Shown here: positions 1 to 5,461 of the stretch, one piece after another | Position numbering within the stretch: the stretch's first letter is position 1 | How the letters are laid out: each line of letters begins with the position of its first letter | Assembly (NCBI GenBank): GCA_003162595.1 | Contig: PMNJ01000148.1 | Span: 5,509 to 10,969 of the forward strand | Origin: Bacteroidales bacterium | GTDB lineage: Bacteria; Bacteroidota; Bacteroidia; Bacteroidales; VadinHA17 | Length of the DNA: 5,461 nucleotides | Reading direction: 5' to 3' | The notes under the pieces: generated by a model | The model's database searches: none | What the model was told of the DNA's origin: nothing | What the model saw: only the letters and a program-made list of their open reading frames with translations | Translations under genes and position numbers: made by a program

Positions 1-624
1 TTGCCCGGCGATATGAATCTTACAGGCAGGTTATCACACGGCATAAAACTGCCTTGTAATGTAAGGTATATTGGGATTTTATCAAGGTTTATCTATACAG
101 ACCAACCCCTCAATGAGAATACGGTCAAATTTCATCATAACACTGTAATGCTTTCAGGGCCGGAACCTCAAAGGGAAATTCTTAAGCAGAAGCTTGTAAC
201 GCTTCTGAAAGACAAAGAACCAATTACAATTATGTTTGAAGGAAAGCCGGGGAAAAGAGGTGAGATTGTCACCAATGGAAATATTACCTTTTATAGCCAC
301 CTTTCTGCCTTTCAGATGAAAGAGATAATATCAGGCAGCGATAACATTATCACCAGGTCGGGTTACTCAACAATTATGGAGCTTGTGAGTCTGAACTGCA
401 CTGCTTTGATTATTCCCACACCAGGGCAAACCGAACAGGAATACCTGGCTGAATACCTTTCAGAAAAGGGGTGGTTCTATTCTGTTTCCCAGAGTGAAAT
501 AACTGCAGAAATATTACTCCGTAAGGGGAAAACTCTATGTCATGGTGAAATAAAAAGGCAAAGCCATATCCTATTAACTGAAGCGTTAAATGAGCTTCTG
601 GAAAAGCATCATAGAAGCAGTTAA
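1..624 (+). CDS. Glycosyltransferase, GT28/MurG-like C-terminal domain (5'-truncated)
   Basis: This is the C-terminal part of a GT-B fold glycosyltransferase; the reading frame is open to the window edge, so the real start lies upstream. About 207 residues remain, whereas full proteins of this kind are roughly 330-380. Visible motifs: NLTGRLSH at the left end, IGILSRF at residues 24-30, LSGPEPQR at 51-58 (start of the nucleotide-sugar-binding half), ITRSGYSTIMEL at 117-128, and IPTPGQTEQEYLAEYL at 138-153. The last two resemble the donor-binding loop region of the MurG/GT28 C-terminal domain, where a Gly-rich turn and a Gln/Glu contact the UDP-sugar. A UDP-sugar donor is inferred; the acceptor cannot be told, and it need not be MurG itself. 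It probably acts at the cytoplasmic face of the membrane. The gene ends in TAA at 622-624 and overlaps the convergent membrane-protein gene by 39 bp. The annotated first residue is a TTG at the edge and is not a real start. Confidence 0.85.
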   Translation: MPGDMNLTGRLSHGIKLPCNVRYIGILSRFIYTDQPLNENTVKFHHNTVMLSGPEPQREILKQKLVTLLKDKEPITIMFEGKPGKRGEIVTNGNITFYSHLSAFQMKEIISGSDNIITRSGYSTIMELVSLNCTALIIPTPGQTEQEYLAEYLSEKGWFYSVSQSEITAEILLRKGKTLCHGEIKRQSHILLTEALNELLEKHHRSS

Positions 625-1230
625 TCCAAAGAATCCGGCAAATAATCCGACCCACACCTGCTGAGGGCTATGGAGATTTAGTTTTAATCTCGATGAAAGT
701 ATCAATCCTCCTGCGATTATTACTGAAATAAGATACCAATCTAACGGAGTCAACATTTTTAAAGAAAGCATCAATACCAGACCTATAAGTGCACCAGCCC
801 CAACAGAATGCAGCGAAATTTTCCACCATAAATTGATCAGGGTAATCATGAATGAGAGAAATGCTGACGCAAAAATAAATGATTTCAGGAATAGAGGAAT
901 CGGGAGCCGGAAAATTATAAATGAAGTAATACAATAAAGGATAGTTGTAATTATCAGTGGAATATTTCTTTCTTTTCTTTCAGTGATGGCCCAGGAGGTG
1001 ATAATATTTCTGTGAATGAAAAAAGGTAAAAAGGAAAGAGGTAATAAAATGTTATTAACCAGCATTATCAGCAATAAAAGTTTCTTCACATTAAAAGGAA
1101 GATACCCCAGCAAGGTTGGTGCTGAAAATATTATTGCCATTCCATAGACAGGCATCAGTAAAGGATGAAAAACTATGGAGATTATTTTAGCCGGTTTTAC
1201 GAGTAGATCTTTCGGTTCTTCAGTTTCCAT
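586..1230 (-). CDS. PAP2-like multi-pass membrane protein with degenerate phosphatase motifs
   Basis: This 214-residue protein has about six hydrophobic segments separated by short loops and no cleavable signal peptide; it should sit in the inner membrane. Its motifs line up with the PAP2 acid phosphatase superfamily signature (KX6RP, PSGH, SRX5HX3D). Motif 1 is reduced to K86-E-R88-N-I-P91. Motif 2 reads S139-L-H141 with no Pro or Gly. Motif 3 is S180-R181, five residues, then H187, but the Asp expected four residues after that His is Gln191. PAP2 enzymes dephosphorylate lipid phosphates such as undecaprenyl diphosphate or phosphatidate. Here the general acid and nucleophile histidines survive, so activity is possible but unproven. 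The ATG at 1228-1230 is the first in frame and gives a sensible N-terminus; no Shine-Dalgarno site is visible. It lies downstream of rpoN on the same strand, 185 bp away across a repeat element, and converges on the glycosyltransferase gene. Family assignment is fairly sure; substrate is unknown. Confidence 0.75.
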   Translation of the reverse strand: METEEPKDLLVKPAKIISIVFHPLLMPVYGMAIIFSAPTLLGYLPFNVKKLLLLIMLVNNILLPLSFLPFFIHRNIITSWAITERKERNIPLIITTILYCITSFIIFRLPIPLFLKSFIFASAFLSFMITLINLWWKISLHSVGAGALIGLVLMLSLKMLTPLDWYLISVIIAGGLILSSRLKLNLHSPQQVWVGLFAGFFGLTASMMLFQKLI

Positions 1231-1286
1231 GAAGTAAAATTTATTTTATAATAACAATTTATATTTAAGTTTTCCTATTCTAATGA

Positions 1287-1412
1287 ACTCACCCCCCACC
1301 CCCTCTCTAATTCTTAAAGAGGGGGCATAACTAACTTAATATCTTGTTATTTCCCCCTCTTTACGAAGCAGAGAGGGGGAAATCCTGAGCGGAGCGAAGG
1401 AAGGGGGTGAGT
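1287..1412. repeat. MITE-like intergenic inverted-repeat element (~126 bp)
   Basis: The element is bounded by perfect 10-bp terminal inverted repeats, ACTCACCCCC at 1287-1296 and GGGGGTGAGT at 1403-1412. Inside are two separate hairpins built on the same CCCCCTCT/AGAGGGGG core: arms 1299-1306 with 1318-1325 (8 bp), and arms 1349-1360 with 1372-1383 (12 bp). The flanks 1277-1286 and 1413-1422 show no clear target-site duplication. It codes for nothing. The organisation (terminal repeats, small size, internal stems, intergenic position) is like a miniature transposable or REP-type element; I recall similar CTCACCCCC/AGAGGGGG intergenic sequences from Bacteroidota genomes but cannot check this here. 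In RNA from either strand, the ends plus hairpins could fold as a three-way junction. Confidence 0.7.
1349..1383 (-). terminator. Strong hairpin downstream of rpoN, possible transcription stop
   Basis: A 12-bp perfect stem (1349-1360 with 1372-1383) with an 11-nt loop lies 33 bp past the rpoN stop codon on the - strand. The stem contains five consecutive G-C pairs. On the - strand it is followed by AAATAACAAG, not a run of T, so it is not a classical intrinsic terminator. It could still halt or slow transcription, or protect the 3' end of the asnS-rpoN mRNA. It is part of the repeat element at 1287-1412. Confidence 0.35.
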
Positions 1413-1415
1413 ACA

Positions 1416-2870
1416 TTATATCTCTCTCCTGAGTCGTGCAACAGGAATATTTAGTTGTTCGCGGTATTTTGCTACTGTCCGGCGTGCTATCTGGTAACCC
1501 TTTTCCTGGAGAATATCGGTGAGGCTCTCATCTGTCAATGGTCTGCGTTTTTGCTCATTTTCAATACAATCCTGTAGAATCCGCTTTATCTCGCGGGTTG
1601 AGACTTCTTCTCCGCTGTCTGTCTGAAGTCCTTCTGAAAAGAAAAACTTCAGGGGAAATATTCCAAAATGGGTCTGAACAAATTTACTGTTGGCTACTCT
1701 TGAGACAGTTGAAATATCGAGACCTGTCATTTCAGCAACATCTTTCAGGATCATTGGTTTTAGCTTTGTCTCATCACCGTCAATGAAGTACTCCTGCTGA
1801 TATTCGAGAATAGCATTCATTGTAAGAAGTAAAGTGTTTTGTCTCTGTTTAATAGCATCTATAAACCATCTGGCAGAATCGATTTTCTGCTTCACAAAAA
1901 GTACAGCATCTTTCATCTCTTTTTTCTGGCTTTTAGCTTTGCTGTAAGCGTGAAGCATTTCGCTATATGCGGAACTTAATCTTAGTTCGGGAAGGTTTTT
2001 TGAATTAAGATGAAGGTCAAAGCCATCCTCAGAAAGCTCCAGGATGAAATCGGGGATTATCGGTTGTGAAGTTTTATTAAATGGATCGCTGTAAACTCCT
2101 CCCGGTTTGGGGTTTAGTTTTAAGATCTCATCGATGGCAGCTTTAAGGTTATCTTCGGTGATGCCAAGCCGTGAGATGATCTTATCGTAATGTCTTTTCG
2201 TGAATTCTTCAAAATACAAATCAAGAATTGTATGTGCAAGCTTCGTGGAAGGTTGCGAAGTGTCGCGTTTTTCAATCTGCAGCAAAAGGCATTCCCTGAG
2301 AGTTCTTGCACCGACTCCTGCAGGTTCAAGATCCTGAATTATCTGAAGGACCTCTTCAAGTTCACTTTCTGTTGTTTCAACATTCTGAAGGAAAGCAAGA
2401 TCATCAACGATGTTTATCAGTTCTCTTCTCAGGTATCCATCTTCATCAATATTACCCAGGATGTATTCTCCAAGAATTTTCTGTTTATCGTTAAGATCCC
2501 TCAGACCAAGTTGTGATTCGAGATGTTCATGAAATGAAAATCCTACAGAAAAGGGGATTTCGGTTCTTTTATCTTCATCCTTGCTGTAGTTCTTTTCCTG
2601 AAGGCGATAATCAGGGATATCATCTTCCTCTATATAATCATCGATTGTGAATTCCTCCTGGTCTTTATCTTTCTCATCGAACTGATCATCTTCTGTCTCT
2701 GCAGGAATATCTTCTTCCTCGGAGCCCTCCTCAAGTGCAGGGTTTTCTTCAAGCTCTTTTTTAATACGCTGTTCAATCTGCAAAGTAGGAACCTCCAGCA
2801 GTTTGATCATCTGGATCTGCTGCGGGGAAAGTTTCTGAAGCAATTTCTGCTGTAACCTTTGCTTTAACAT
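1416..2870 (-). CDS. rpoN: RNA polymerase sigma-54 factor
   Basis: RpoN directs RNA polymerase to -24/-12 promoters, which open only with an AAA+ enhancer-binding activator and ATP. All parts are present in 484 residues, a normal length. Region I (about 1-48) is Gln/Leu-rich and contains LSPQQIQMIKLLEVPTL and ELEENPAL; it blocks isomerisation until the activator contacts it. Region II (about 48-105) is very acidic, with many Asp/Glu runs. The core-binding region (about 108-300) contains LGEYILGNIDEDGYL and LEPAGVGARTLRECLLLQ (180-197). A helix-turn-helix lies at about 375-396 (LKDVAEMTGLDISTVSRVAN), followed by FPLKFFFSEG at 405-414. The RpoN box ARRTVAKYRE is intact at 462-471 and recognises the -24 element. 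The ATG at 2868-2870 is preceded by GGGAG with a 5-nt gap, one of the few good ribosome sites in the window. The gene follows asnS by 39 bp on the same strand, so they are probably one transcript. No enhancer-binding protein is seen here. Confidence 0.98.
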   Translation of the reverse strand: MLKQRLQQKLLQKLSPQQIQMIKLLEVPTLQIEQRIKKELEENPALEEGSEEEDIPAETEDDQFDEKDKDQEEFTIDDYIEEDDIPDYRLQEKNYSKDEDKRTEIPFSVGFSFHEHLESQLGLRDLNDKQKILGEYILGNIDEDGYLRRELINIVDDLAFLQNVETTESELEEVLQIIQDLEPAGVGARTLRECLLLQIEKRDTSQPSTKLAHTILDLYFEEFTKRHYDKIISRLGITEDNLKAAIDEILKLNPKPGGVYSDPFNKTSQPIIPDFILELSEDGFDLHLNSKNLPELRLSSAYSEMLHAYSKAKSQKKEMKDAVLFVKQKIDSARWFIDAIKQRQNTLLLTMNAILEYQQEYFIDGDETKLKPMILKDVAEMTGLDISTVSRVANSKFVQTHFGIFPLKFFFSEGLQTDSGEEVSTREIKRILQDCIENEQKRRPLTDESLTDILQEKGYQIARRTVAKYREQLNIPVARLRREI

Positions 2871-2875
2871 CTTTT

Positions 2876-2880
2876 CTCCC
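2876..2880 (-). promoter_or_regulatory. Ribosome binding site of rpoN
   Basis: On the - strand the sequence GGGAG lies 5 nt before the rpoN ATG (GGGAGAAAAGATG). It supports this start, which also matches the conserved N-terminus of region I. The other genes in the window lack a comparable site, so rpoN translation may be independently initiated within the asnS-rpoN transcript. Confidence 0.6.
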
Positions 2881-2909
2881 TAATTTATATATCCGGGAAT
2901 CAGACTCTA

Positions 2910-4307
2910 TTAAAATTCAGCATTCTTCGGTGTTCTTGGAAATGGGATTACATCACGTATATTTAACATTCCTGTGACAAACAATATTAATCTTTCAAAC
3001 CCGAGACCAAATCCACTGTGAGGCGCGGAACCGAATCTTCGCGTGTCGAGGTACCACCAGAAATCCTTTTCCTGCAACTTCAGCTCTTTAATACGTGAAA
3101 GCAGCCTGTCATATTGCTCTTCTCTCTGAGATCCGCCTATTATTTCGCCAATCCCGGGGAAGAGAACATCCATGGCTCTGACAGTTTTGCCATCGTCATT
3201 CTGTTTCATATAAAATGCCTTTATTTCTTTCGGATAATCAGTAAGAATTACCGGCCGTTTGAAGTGCTCTTCAACCAAATACCTTTCATGTTCGGCCTGC
3301 AGGTCGCGGCCCCACCCGACAGGATATTCCCATTTTTTCCCTGAGGATGTAAGAATTGAGACCGCCTCGGTGTATGTAATTCTTACAAATTCATTGTCGA
3401 CGACAAATTTAAGCCTTTCAAGAAGGGCTTTGTCAATCATATTATTAAGAAATTCAAGATCTTCGTGGCAGTTATCCAGCGCATATTTGATAATATATTT
3501 AACAAAATCTTCTGCAAGATCCATGTTATCATTCAGGTCATAGAATGCCATTTCAGGTTCTATCATCCAGAATTCGGCAAGGTGCCTCGGTGTATTGGAG
3601 TTTTCGGCCCTGAAAGTCGGTCCGAAGGTGTAAATATCTCCAAGAGAAAGAGCACCAAGTTCTCCTTCAAGCTGACCTGAAACTGTCAGATTTGTCTGTT
3701 TTCCGAAAAAATCGTTGCTGTAATTAATGGAACCATCACCATTTCGAGGCATATTATTGAGATCCATGGTGGTAACCTGGAACATCTCCCCGGCTCCCTC
3801 AGCATCACTTCCTGTAATAATGGGAGTATGAAGATAGACGAATCCTTTATCATTAAAGTATTTGTGAATAGCGAATGCCATAGCATGTCGAATTCTGAAA
3901 ACAGCCCCGAATGTATTTGTTCTGAAGCGCAGATGAGCATTCTCTCTGAGAAATTCCATCGAATGCCCTTTCTTCTGAAGAGGGTAAGTTTCAGCATCGC
4001 TTTTCCCATAAAGTTCAATGGAGGCAGCGTTGATCTCAACATTCTGACCCTGTCCCTGCGACTCAACCAACTTACCGTGAACAGCTATACAGGCTCCCGT
4101 TGATATCTCTTTTAAAAGATTCTCGTCAAAAGTAGCGGCTTCAACAACTATCTGGATGTTGTTTATTGTAGATCCGTCATTAAGAGCAATAAATAGAATG
4201 TTTTTGTTTCCCCTCTTGGTTCTTACCCATCCTTTTACCAGTACATCTGATCCCAACACCGGGTTGGATAACAGGTTTTTTACCTTAATTCTTTTCATCA
4301 TAAGCAT
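2910..4307 (-). CDS. asnS: Asparaginyl-tRNA synthetase (AsnRS)
   Basis: This class IIb aminoacyl-tRNA synthetase activates asparagine with ATP and charges tRNA-Asn in the cytoplasm. The 465 residues match the usual bacterial length. An N-terminal OB-fold for anticodon binding spans about 21-105 (VKGWVRTKRG, FIALNDGST). The catalytic domain follows: TPIITGSDAEGAGEMF at 161-176, motif 2 region FRAENSNTPRHLAEF at 232-246, and motif 3 GFGLGFERL at 432-440, with the C-terminus RDVIPFPRTP. A ~20-residue stretch at about 181-202 (LNNMPRNGDG...) lies between the first active-site segment and QTNLTVSGQLEGE; I read it as a lineage-typical insertion. The pattern favours AsnRS over AspRS or LysRS. Three possible starts lie close together (M1 at 4307, M3 at 4301, M4 at 4298). 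M4, beginning MKRIKVKNLL, looks most like family N-termini, but the longest is given. No Shine-Dalgarno site is seen. It leads the probable asnS-rpoN operon and is divergent from the usp gene. Confidence 0.98.
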   Translation of the reverse strand: MLMMKRIKVKNLLSNPVLGSDVLVKGWVRTKRGNKNILFIALNDGSTINNIQIVVEAATFDENLLKEISTGACIAVHGKLVESQGQGQNVEINAASIELYGKSDAETYPLQKKGHSMEFLRENAHLRFRTNTFGAVFRIRHAMAFAIHKYFNDKGFVYLHTPIITGSDAEGAGEMFQVTTMDLNNMPRNGDGSINYSNDFFGKQTNLTVSGQLEGELGALSLGDIYTFGPTFRAENSNTPRHLAEFWMIEPEMAFYDLNDNMDLAEDFVKYIIKYALDNCHEDLEFLNNMIDKALLERLKFVVDNEFVRITYTEAVSILTSSGKKWEYPVGWGRDLQAEHERYLVEEHFKRPVILTDYPKEIKAFYMKQNDDGKTVRAMDVLFPGIGEIIGGSQREEQYDRLLSRIKELKLQEKDFWWYLDTRRFGSAPHSGFGLGFERLILFVTGMLNIRDVIPFPRTPKNAEF

Positions 4308-4330
4308 TTAATGTCAAAAAAACAGATGTG

Positions 4331-4338
4331 CAAAAATA
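4331..4338 (-). promoter_or_regulatory. Candidate -7 box for asnS-rpoN
   Basis: On the - strand this reads TATTTTTG, an exact match to the Bacteroidota -7 consensus TAnnTTTG. It lies 23 bp before the first possible asnS start, similar to the promoter-to-start distance of the divergent usp gene. The -33 element is poor: the nearest TTTG (4354-4357 on the - strand) leaves only a 15-bp spacer instead of about 19-21. The box is therefore plausible, not secure. Confidence 0.4.
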
Positions 4339-4346
4339 GTAAAATG

Positions 4347-4545
4347 TTAACCGCAAAGGCAGAAGAGTCCTCATTAATTTCTTCATGGCACTATTTTTGT
4401 GCGTCAGTATCTTCTTAATCAGTTTATTTGACCGGTAATGATAATATTTACCCTTTATCAGAGTTATTAATATTAAAGCACAGAGCTCAGGGCAAAGGCA
4501 TAGGGTGGAGAACTCAACATATAATACTCTGCGCTCAGCGCTTAA
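4347..4545. repeat. Possible decayed intergenic repeat with imperfect inverted ends
   Basis: The left end TTAACCGCAAAGGCAGAAG (4347-4365) and the inverted right end (CTCTGCGCTCAGCGCTTAA, 4527-4545) share a TTAA-nCGC-AG-GCAGA pattern with gaps. The region between contains CAGGGCAAAGGCATAGGG-type wording that resembles low-complexity intergenic repeats seen in several phyla. The match is weak and needs other copies to be believed. Confidence 0.25.
4386..4401 (+). promoter_or_regulatory. Sigma-54-like -24/-12 site (imperfect)
   Basis: The sequence TGGCACTATTTTTGTG aligns with the sigma-54 consensus TGGCACGNNNNTTGCW at correct spacing. The whole -24 half TGGCAC and the TTG of the -12 half match, but the usually near-invariant C of the -12 GC is T, as seen in TTGTG. 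It points toward usp, about 216 bp upstream of its ATG. Chance occurrence is quite possible. Confidence 0.25.
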
Positions 4546-4558
4546 AGAATGGAATTGG

Positions 4559-4589
4559 TTTGAAAATTGGCAAAATCTGAATAACTTTG
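4559..4589 (+). promoter_or_regulatory. Bacteroidota-type promoter of the usp gene
   Basis: The -33 element TTTG (4559-4562) and the -7 element TAACTTTG (4582-4589) are separated by exactly 19 bp, matching the described Bacteroides consensus TTTG-N19-TAnnTTTG. Transcription should start a few bases after 4589, leaving a leader of about 20-25 nt before the ATG at 4617. This is the best promoter in the window and supports both the gene start and the phylum assignment. Confidence 0.75.
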
Positions 4590-4616
4590 GATATAAATTC
4601 AAAATAATCAGGAATT

Positions 4617-5461
4617 ATGGAAGAACCGAAGAAACTTATAGTTGTACCATGGGATTTTTCTCATGTTGCTGAAAACGCATTAGCACATGCGGTAAAAATA
4701 AGCCGTATGGTAAACAATGATATATGTCTTTTGCATATTGTAGACTCAGGCGTCACACCCAGGGCTTATGCAGAAAAAACCACGCATCTGAAACGCCTGG
4801 TTGAAGAAAACGGGAGAAAATATAATGTTACCATTGTTTACCATATTTCCAAAGGAAGTATTTTTTCTGCAATAGCCGAATTTGCAAATGAGAAAGAAGC
4901 TAATCTCGTTGTAATGGGCACACATGGGATGAAAGGTTTACAAAAGCTTACCGGTAGCTGGGCATTAAAAGTCATTGTAAAATCAAAGATCCCGTTTATA
5001 GTTGTCCAGGATCCTCCTGCTGATCAGGAGAGATATCATAATATTGTCTTTCCAGTCGATTTCAGGGGAGAGAATAAGGAAAAGATAAAGATGGCCATTT
5101 TTATGGGGAAATATTTTGAGTCGAAGATTCACATGCTTGTTTCCGTAAGTACCGACAAAAATATATTAAAAAAGACAAAAATTAATTTGAATTATGCGAT
5201 CAAATATCTGATTCAAAATAATATAGAGTACGAGATCCACGATATGCCTAAAGGCAACATAGCTGAGCAGACAATTGATTTCGCTCAGAAGATCAATGCC
5301 GACCTGATATTGATTGTGACAACCAAGAATATCACCTTTGCCGATTATATTCTCGGTGCGTCAGAACAACAGATAATTGCTAATAGTTCCCGTATTCCTG
5401 TATGCTGTGTTAATCCATTGGCATCTTTTGCAAGTGTAGGACAATTTATGGGTGGCTGGGG
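4617..5461 (+). CDS. Tandem-domain universal stress protein, UspA family (3' end at window edge)
   Basis: The frame codes for 281 full residues with no stop before the edge; two-domain UspA proteins are about 270-300 long, so little is missing. Domain 1 (about 5-131) has the first strand KKLIVVPWDFS with Asp13, and the nucleotide-binding loop MGTHGMKGLQKLTGS (100-114; Gly101, Gly104, Gly113-Ser114), followed by ALKVI and IPFIVV. It is probably ATP-binding. Domain 2 (about 140-267) keeps the entry strand NIVFPVDF (Asp148) and the closing strand IPVCCVNP. Its loop reads VTTKNITFADYILGAS (234-249) and has lost both first glycines, so it likely does not bind nucleotide. Usp proteins are cytosolic and respond to starvation, redox or hypoxia; the specific role is unknown. 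The ATG at 4617 is the first possible start because TAA lies in frame at 4605-4607. AGGA sits only 3 nt before the ATG, too close for a good ribosome site. Transcription is monocistronic as far as seen, from its own promoter, divergent from asnS. Confidence 0.92.
   Translation, partial: MEEPKKLIVVPWDFSHVAENALAHAVKISRMVNNDICLLHIVDSGVTPRAYAEKTTHLKRLVEENGRKYNVTIVYHISKGSIFSAIAEFANEKEANLVVMGTHGMKGLQKLTGSWALKVIVKSKIPFIVVQDPPADQERYHNIVFPVDFRGENKEKIKMAIFMGKYFESKIHMLVSVSTDKNILKKTKINLNYAIKYLIQNNIEYEIHDMPKGNIAEQTIDFAQKINADLILIVTTKNITFADYILGASEQQIIANSSRIPVCCVNPLASFASVGQFMGGW

Larger units (their letters stand above)
4308..4616. other. Divergent asnS/usp intergenic control region
   Basis: These 309 bp separate the divergent asnS and usp starts and hold no convincing gene. 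Contents seen: a candidate asnS -7 box (4331-4338, - strand); its inverted copy ACTATTTTTG at 4390-4399; a sigma-54-like site at 4386-4401 (+); imperfect inverted repeats near 4347-4367 and 4527-4545; a 9-bp direct repeat GCAAAGGCA at 4353-4361 and 4492-4500; a 10-bp AT palindrome TTAATATTAA at 4467-4476; a small GCGCT-C-AGCGC dyad at 4531-4541; and the usp promoter at 4559-4589. The frame open on the - strand across it (to 4602) overlaps asnS and looks non-coding. Confidence 0.7.

Noticed and set aside
668..934. 88-residue open frame on the - strand inside the PAP2-like gene
   Set aside because: It lies wholly within the PAP2-like gene on the same strand in another frame; the latter has a coherent membrane topology and family motifs, so this is a shadow.
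1299..1325. Classical rho-independent terminator for rpoN
   Set aside because: The 8-bp stem is G/C-rich, but no T tract follows on either strand; it is better described as part of the inverted-repeat element.
1287..1412. CRISPR-like repeat array
   Set aside because: The two similar stems differ in arm length and loop, there are only two copies, and the ends form an inverted pair, so it is not a direct-repeat array.
1538..1786. 82-residue open frame on the + strand opposite rpoN
   Set aside because: It is antisense to the conserved C-terminal DNA-binding part of rpoN and shows no family resemblance or ribosome site.
4308..4400. T-box or amino-acid leader controlling asnS
   Set aside because: There is no T-box core motif, no antiterminator/terminator pair and no Asn-rich leader peptide; T-boxes are also not expected in this phylum.
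4285..4602. 105-residue open frame on the - strand across the asnS/usp gap
   Set aside because: It overlaps the asnS start in another frame and runs through the usp promoter. The composition (Cys-, Leu- and Tyr-rich with no recognisable domain) looks like chance translation of intergenic DNA, though its inner part resembles a weak signal peptide.

Overview
The window looks like chromosome from a Bacteroidota bacterium, most likely of the Bacteroidales type. The reasons are: protein sequences of that flavour (AsnRS, sigma-54, a two-domain UspA protein, a PEPQR-type glycosyltransferase), moderately AT-rich DNA, mostly weak or absent Shine-Dalgarno sites, and a promoter with the Bacteroides-type -33/-7 layout (TTTG, 19 bp, TAACTTTG). 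No tRNA, rRNA, CRISPR array, transposase or phage gene is visible.

Layout from left to right. (1) Positions 1-624, + strand: the C-terminal ~207 residues of a GT-B glycosyltransferase related to the MurG/GT28 C-terminal domain, cut by the left edge. (2) Positions 586-1230, - strand: a multi-pass membrane protein with remnants of the three PAP2 phosphatase motifs. It converges on (1), and the two genes overlap tail-to-tail by 39 bp. (3) Positions 1231-1415: an intergenic gap mostly filled by a ~126-bp element with perfect 10-bp terminal inverted repeats and two G/C-rich internal hairpins. It resembles a MITE or intergenic repeat and ends 3 bp from the rpoN stop. (4) Positions 1416-2870, - strand: rpoN (sigma-54). 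(5) Positions 2910-4307, - strand: asnS (asparaginyl-tRNA synthetase), 39 bp upstream of rpoN and probably co-transcribed with it. (6) Positions 4308-4616: a divergent control region. (7) Positions 4617 to the right edge, + strand: a tandem-domain universal stress protein, only slightly truncated if at all beyond the last few codons.

The genes form no single pathway. asnS-rpoN is a probable housekeeping/regulatory operon read leftward, possibly reading through into the PAP2-like gene unless the hairpin element stops it. The usp gene is read in the opposite direction from its own promoter. The most interesting non-coding signals are the hairpin element after rpoN and the asnS/usp intergenic region. 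The latter holds a good sigma-70-type Bacteroidota promoter, an inverted pair of TATTTTTG boxes and an imperfect sigma-54-like -24/-12 site. I see no convincing new multi-gene system; the window is mostly ordinary core genome with a few regulatory and repeat features worth checking.
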